Below, in pieces: positions 5,879 to 7,932 of a stretch of 7,932 bases of DNA; position 1 is the stretch's first letter; each line of letters starts with the position of its first letter. Below the pieces are notes generated by a model. That model searched no databases. It had not been told where the DNA came from and saw only the letters and a list, made by a program, of their open reading frames with translations. Where the stretch lies: assembly GCA_018679315.1 (NCBI GenBank), contig JAHHLF010000095.1, positions 1-7,932 on the forward strand, in the 5' to 3' direction. The translations under genes and the position numbers were made by a program. The stretch is from Bacteroidia bacterium (GTDB taxonomy: Bacteria; Bacteroidota; Bacteroidia; Flavobacteriales; Flavobacteriaceae).

Positions 5879-7288
5879 TTATAAAGTACTCGGACAAACG
5901 TAGTCTGTCACTTCAATGCCAGCTTCTTTAATCGCGTCGAATCCACCTTTGATATCTATCAGATTATGAATGCCACGGCTCTTTAATATCGATGATGCGA
6001 TCACAGAGCGGTATCCTCCTGCACAATGAACCATAAAGGTTTCCTCCTTAGGTACCTCGGCCAGATGATCATTCAGGAAATCAAGTGGAGCCAACTGAGC
6101 ATCTACAACATGTTCCGACTTGTATTCGCTTTCCTTTCGTACATCCAATACAGGAACCGTTTCTTTCTCCAATGTGGCTTTCATTTCCTCTGCCGTAATA
6201 GACTTAATGGAATCTACTTCCATGCCTGCCTTCTTCCAGGCTTCAAAACCGCCTTTTAGGATGCCCAGTGTATTGTCGAAACCAACTCGCGACAAACGGG
6301 TAACCGCCTCTTCTTCCTTGCCTTCAGGCGTCACTAAGAGAATAGGCTGTTCCACATCGGCTATCAGGGCTCCTACCCATGGGGCGAAGTCGCCATTCAA
6401 TCCGATAAAAATCGATCGGGGGATATGTCCCTTCACAAAATCATCCTGGTGTCGTACATCGAGAACGACGGCTCCGGTATCATTGGCCGCCACTTCAAAT
6501 GCCTCAGGAGAGAGCATAGTAGTACCACGATCTATAACTTCTTTGATATCTGCATAGCCCTCTTTATTCATTTTTACATTAAGCGGGAAGTATTTTGGAG
6601 GAGGTAAAAGTCCGTCTGTGACTTCCTTAATAAACTCATCCCTTGTCATATCCGATCTTAGTGCATAGTTCATCTTCTTCTGATTCCCCAGGGTATCTAC
6701 TGTTTCCTTCATCATGTTCTTACCACATGCAGAACCAGCTCCGTGTGCCGGATATACGATCACATCGTCTGCCAATGGCATGATCTTGGAACGAAGGCTA
6801 TCGAAAAGCATGCCCGCTAGATCTTCCTGCGTCATATCCGCTGCTTTCTGGGCCAGATCGGGCCGACCCACATCGCCGAGAAACAAAGTATCTCCTGAAA
6901 ATATCGCATGGTCATTCCCGTCTTTATCCCTGAGCAGATAGGTAGTACTTTCCATAGTGTGTCCGGGCGTATGCAGGACCTTGATAGTAATATCACCAAT
7001 GTGAAATTCTTGTCCATCTTCGGCGATTATGGCATCAAAAGCAGGATTTGCTGTTGGGCCATATATAATAGGCGCACCAGTGCGATTGGAAAGTGTAACA
7101 TGTCCACTAACAAAATCTGCGTGGAAATGCGTTTCAAAGACATACTTGATCTTAGTGCCATTGTCCGCGGCTTTTTTAATGTAAGGCTCAACTTCCCTCA
7201 GCGGATCGATAATAGCTGCTTCGCCCTTGCTTTCAATATAATATGCACCTTGTGCCAGGCAACCGGTATATATTTGTTCTATGTTCAT
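5879..7288 (-). CDS. Persulfide dioxygenase-rhodanese fusion (CstB/ETHE1-like)
   Basis: This cytosolic sulfide-detoxification enzyme of 469 residues has three parts. Residues 1-240 are an ETHE1-type metallo-beta-lactamase fold: THFHADFVSGH (53-63), HTPGH (106-110), SGDTLFLGDVGRPDL (131-145) and PAHGAGSACGK (180-190). Iron ligands by family comparison are His54, His110 and Asp133; this domain oxidises a persulfide to sulfite. Residues 265-360 are a rhodanese fold (VLDVRHQDDFVKGHI) without the catalytic cysteine; the loop reads VTPEGKEEE. Residues 365-465 are a second rhodanese with Cys422 in HCAGGYRS, which could combine persulfide sulfur with sulfite to give thiosulfate. This order matches Staphylococcus aureus CstB. 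The ATG at 7288 is preferred: a TTG eight codons upstream (7312) lies inside the predicted promoter. The physiological thiol is unknown. It follows a Crp/Fnr regulator and precedes a small membrane gene. Confidence 0.93.
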   Translation of the reverse strand: MNIEQIYTGCLAQGAYYIESKGEAAIIDPLREVEPYIKKAADNGTKIKYVFETHFHADFVSGHVTLSNRTGAPIIYGPTANPAFDAIIAEDGQEFHIGDITIKVLHTPGHTMESTTYLLRDKDGNDHAIFSGDTLFLGDVGRPDLAQKAADMTQEDLAGMLFDSLRSKIMPLADDVIVYPAHGAGSACGKNMMKETVDTLGNQKKMNYALRSDMTRDEFIKEVTDGLLPPPKYFPLNVKMNKEGYADIKEVIDRGTTMLSPEAFEVAANDTGAVVLDVRHQDDFVKGHIPRSIFIGLNGDFAPWVGALIADVEQPILLVTPEGKEEEAVTRLSRVGFDNTLGILKGGFEAWKKAGMEVDSIKSITAEEMKATLEKETVPVLDVRKESEYKSEHVVDAQLAPLDFLNDHLAEVPKEETFMVHCAGGYRSVIASSILKSRGIHNLIDIKGGFDAIKEAGIEVTDYVCPSTL

Positions 7289-7309
7289 TCCTTTCCAAAT
7301 TTGTGGGTA

Positions 7310-7338
7310 CAAAATTAAGATTTCTTTCCAGTAAGCAA
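7310..7338 (-). promoter_or_regulatory. Bacteroidota-type promoter of the persulfide dioxygenase gene
   Basis: On the minus strand TAATTTTG (7317 to 7310) is an exact match to the Bacteroidota -7 box TAnnTTTG. A TTG at 7338 to 7336 sits 18 bases upstream, close to the usual -33 spacing. Transcription would start near 7303-7306 and leave a leader of only about 15-18 bases before the ATG at 7288. The promoter is entirely in the 72-base gap after the regulator gene, so the dioxygenase can be expressed separately from it. Confidence 0.7.
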
Positions 7339-7339
7339 T

Positions 7340-7353
7340 GTAACTTGGGTTAC
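7340..7353. promoter_or_regulatory. Putative Crp/Fnr-family operator, GTAAC-N4-GTTAC
   Basis: GTAACTTGGGTTAC is a perfect dyad with two 5-base half-sites and a 4-base centre, the same geometry as FNR boxes (TTGAT-N4-ATCAA). Its edge lies one base upstream of the TTG -33 element, and its centre is about 42 bases from the predicted transcription start, the class II activator position. The only regulator gene next to it encodes a Crp/Fnr protein, so binding by that protein is the simplest reading. This is inferred from position and symmetry alone. Confidence 0.6.
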
Positions 7354-7360
7354 GACTAAT

Positions 7361-7932
7361 TTACAAGGCCAATACCTTGATGGAATTTCGGTTTAGTTCT
7401 ATTTTCCCTTCTTTTTCGAGTCGCTTCAATAATCTTGAGATTACAACACGTGACGTATGCATATCCTGAGCCACTTCCAAATGAGTTGTTTGTATCACAT
7501 CGTCGTGGGTTACCATGGCCTTGTCCTTCAGATATCGCATCAGGCGTTCATCCATTCGCAAAAAGGCGATACTATCTACTGTTTCTAACAATTCATGCAT
7601 GCGTTCGTGATAACTGTCCAATACGAATTTGCGCCAGCTTTGGTATTCCTGCATCCATTTATCCATACAAGCCACCGGGATCATTATCATCTCAATATCT
7701 GTCTCGGCTACAGCCCGAATTTCACTGGTGCCTGAACCCAGGCAGCAGGTAAATGTCATGGCACATGTATCTCCCTTTTCTAAAAAATAAAGCAAGAGCT
7801 CATCTCCATCTTCATCTTCCCTGAGGATCTTAATAGCCCCTTCAAACAAAAGCGGCATTGCTGTAATAGTTTGGCCTATATCCATAATTTTCTCCCCTTG
7901 CTTGACAGATCTTGGAACCCCCACCTTATTGA
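7361..7932 (-). CDS. Crp/Fnr-family transcriptional regulator with cysteine cluster (partial, N-terminus beyond window)
   Basis: This is a cytosolic DNA-binding regulator, with about 190 codons visible. The frame runs off the right edge with no stop. A GTG at 7924 could act as a start, but the product would lack the first beta-strands of the cyclic-nucleotide-like domain, so the gene very likely begins outside. Numbered from that GTG, the sensor domain covers about 1-95, the dimer helix about 95-120, and an HTH_Crp domain about 125-187 with its recognition helix near 155-168 (MHTSRVVISRLLKRLE). The sensor domain lacks a clear cAMP phosphate-binding signature and instead carries DTCAMTFTCCLGSG with Cys54, Cys60 and Cys61; Cys86 follows. 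FNR-type N-terminal iron-sulfur cysteines cannot be assessed. It lies 72 bases upstream of the persulfide dioxygenase gene on the same strand. Control of that gene is inferred from context. Confidence 0.88.
   Translation of the reverse strand, partial: NKVGVPRSVKQGEKIMDIGQTITAMPLLFEGAIKILREDEDGDELLLYFLEKGDTCAMTFTCCLGSGTSEIRAVAETDIEMIMIPVACMDKWMQEYQSWRKFVLDSYHERMHELLETVDSIAFLRMDERLMRYLKDKAMVTHDDVIQTTHLEVAQDMHTSRVVISRLLKRLEKEGKIELNRNSIKVLAL

Noticed and set aside
7289..7312. TTG start for the dioxygenase eight codons upstream
   Set aside because: It lies on the -7 promoter box and upstream of the predicted transcription start. The ATG at 7288 directly precedes the conserved IEQIYTGCLAQGAYYI segment.
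6026..7318. Plus-strand open frames of 60-145 codons opposite the persulfide dioxygenase
   Set aside because: They are shadows of a fully motif-supported gene on the other strand, with no recognisable domains.

Overview
The window reads as Bacteroidota chromosome, most probably family Flavobacteriaceae. The evidence is a promoter of the Bacteroidota type (TTG-N18-TAnnTTTG) in front of the sulfur gene, the general absence of Shine-Dalgarno sequences, the look of the proteins, and moderate GC. There is no rRNA, tRNA, CRISPR array or transposase. No species can be named from the sequence alone.

Region 1 (1-3158, all minus strand) is a surface-polysaccharide operon. In transcription order it holds a polyprenyl-phosphate sugar-1-phosphate transferase of the WecA/MraY superfamily (1839-3158), GDP-mannose 4,6-dehydratase gmd (629-1834) and GDP-L-fucose synthase fcl/wcaG (1-625, cut by the window edge). 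Intergenic gaps are 4 and 3 bases. The last two enzymes turn GDP-mannose into GDP-L-fucose. The first would start a lipid-linked glycan in the inner membrane.

Region 2 (3159-3572) is a 414-base AT-rich gap with no convincing gene. It contains two long interrupted inverted repeats: 3251-3309, in the operon leader, and 3509-3579, which overlaps the stop codon of the next gene and encloses a second hairpin.

Region 3 (3573-4151, minus) is a small outer-membrane beta-barrel protein of the PagL/lipid A 3-O-deacylase type. Region 4 (4346-5737, plus) is a TTG-started fusion of a DnaQ-like DEDDh 3'-5' exonuclease with a UvrC/Cho-like GIY-YIG nuclease and a cysteine-rich module.

Region 5 (5741-7932, minus) is a reactive-sulfur module. 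A Crp/Fnr-type regulator with a cysteine cluster (7361-7932, N-terminus outside the window) is followed by a persulfide dioxygenase-rhodanese fusion of CstB-like layout (5879-7288). Twelve bases further on lies a 41-residue single-pass membrane protein that is easily missed (5741-5866). The gap between regulator and dioxygenase holds a perfect GTAAC-N4-GTTAC palindrome one base upstream of the -33 element. This is where a Crp/Fnr activator would sit, and the neighbouring regulator is the obvious candidate. This self-contained sensor, operator, enzyme and small membrane protein unit is the most interesting part of the window.
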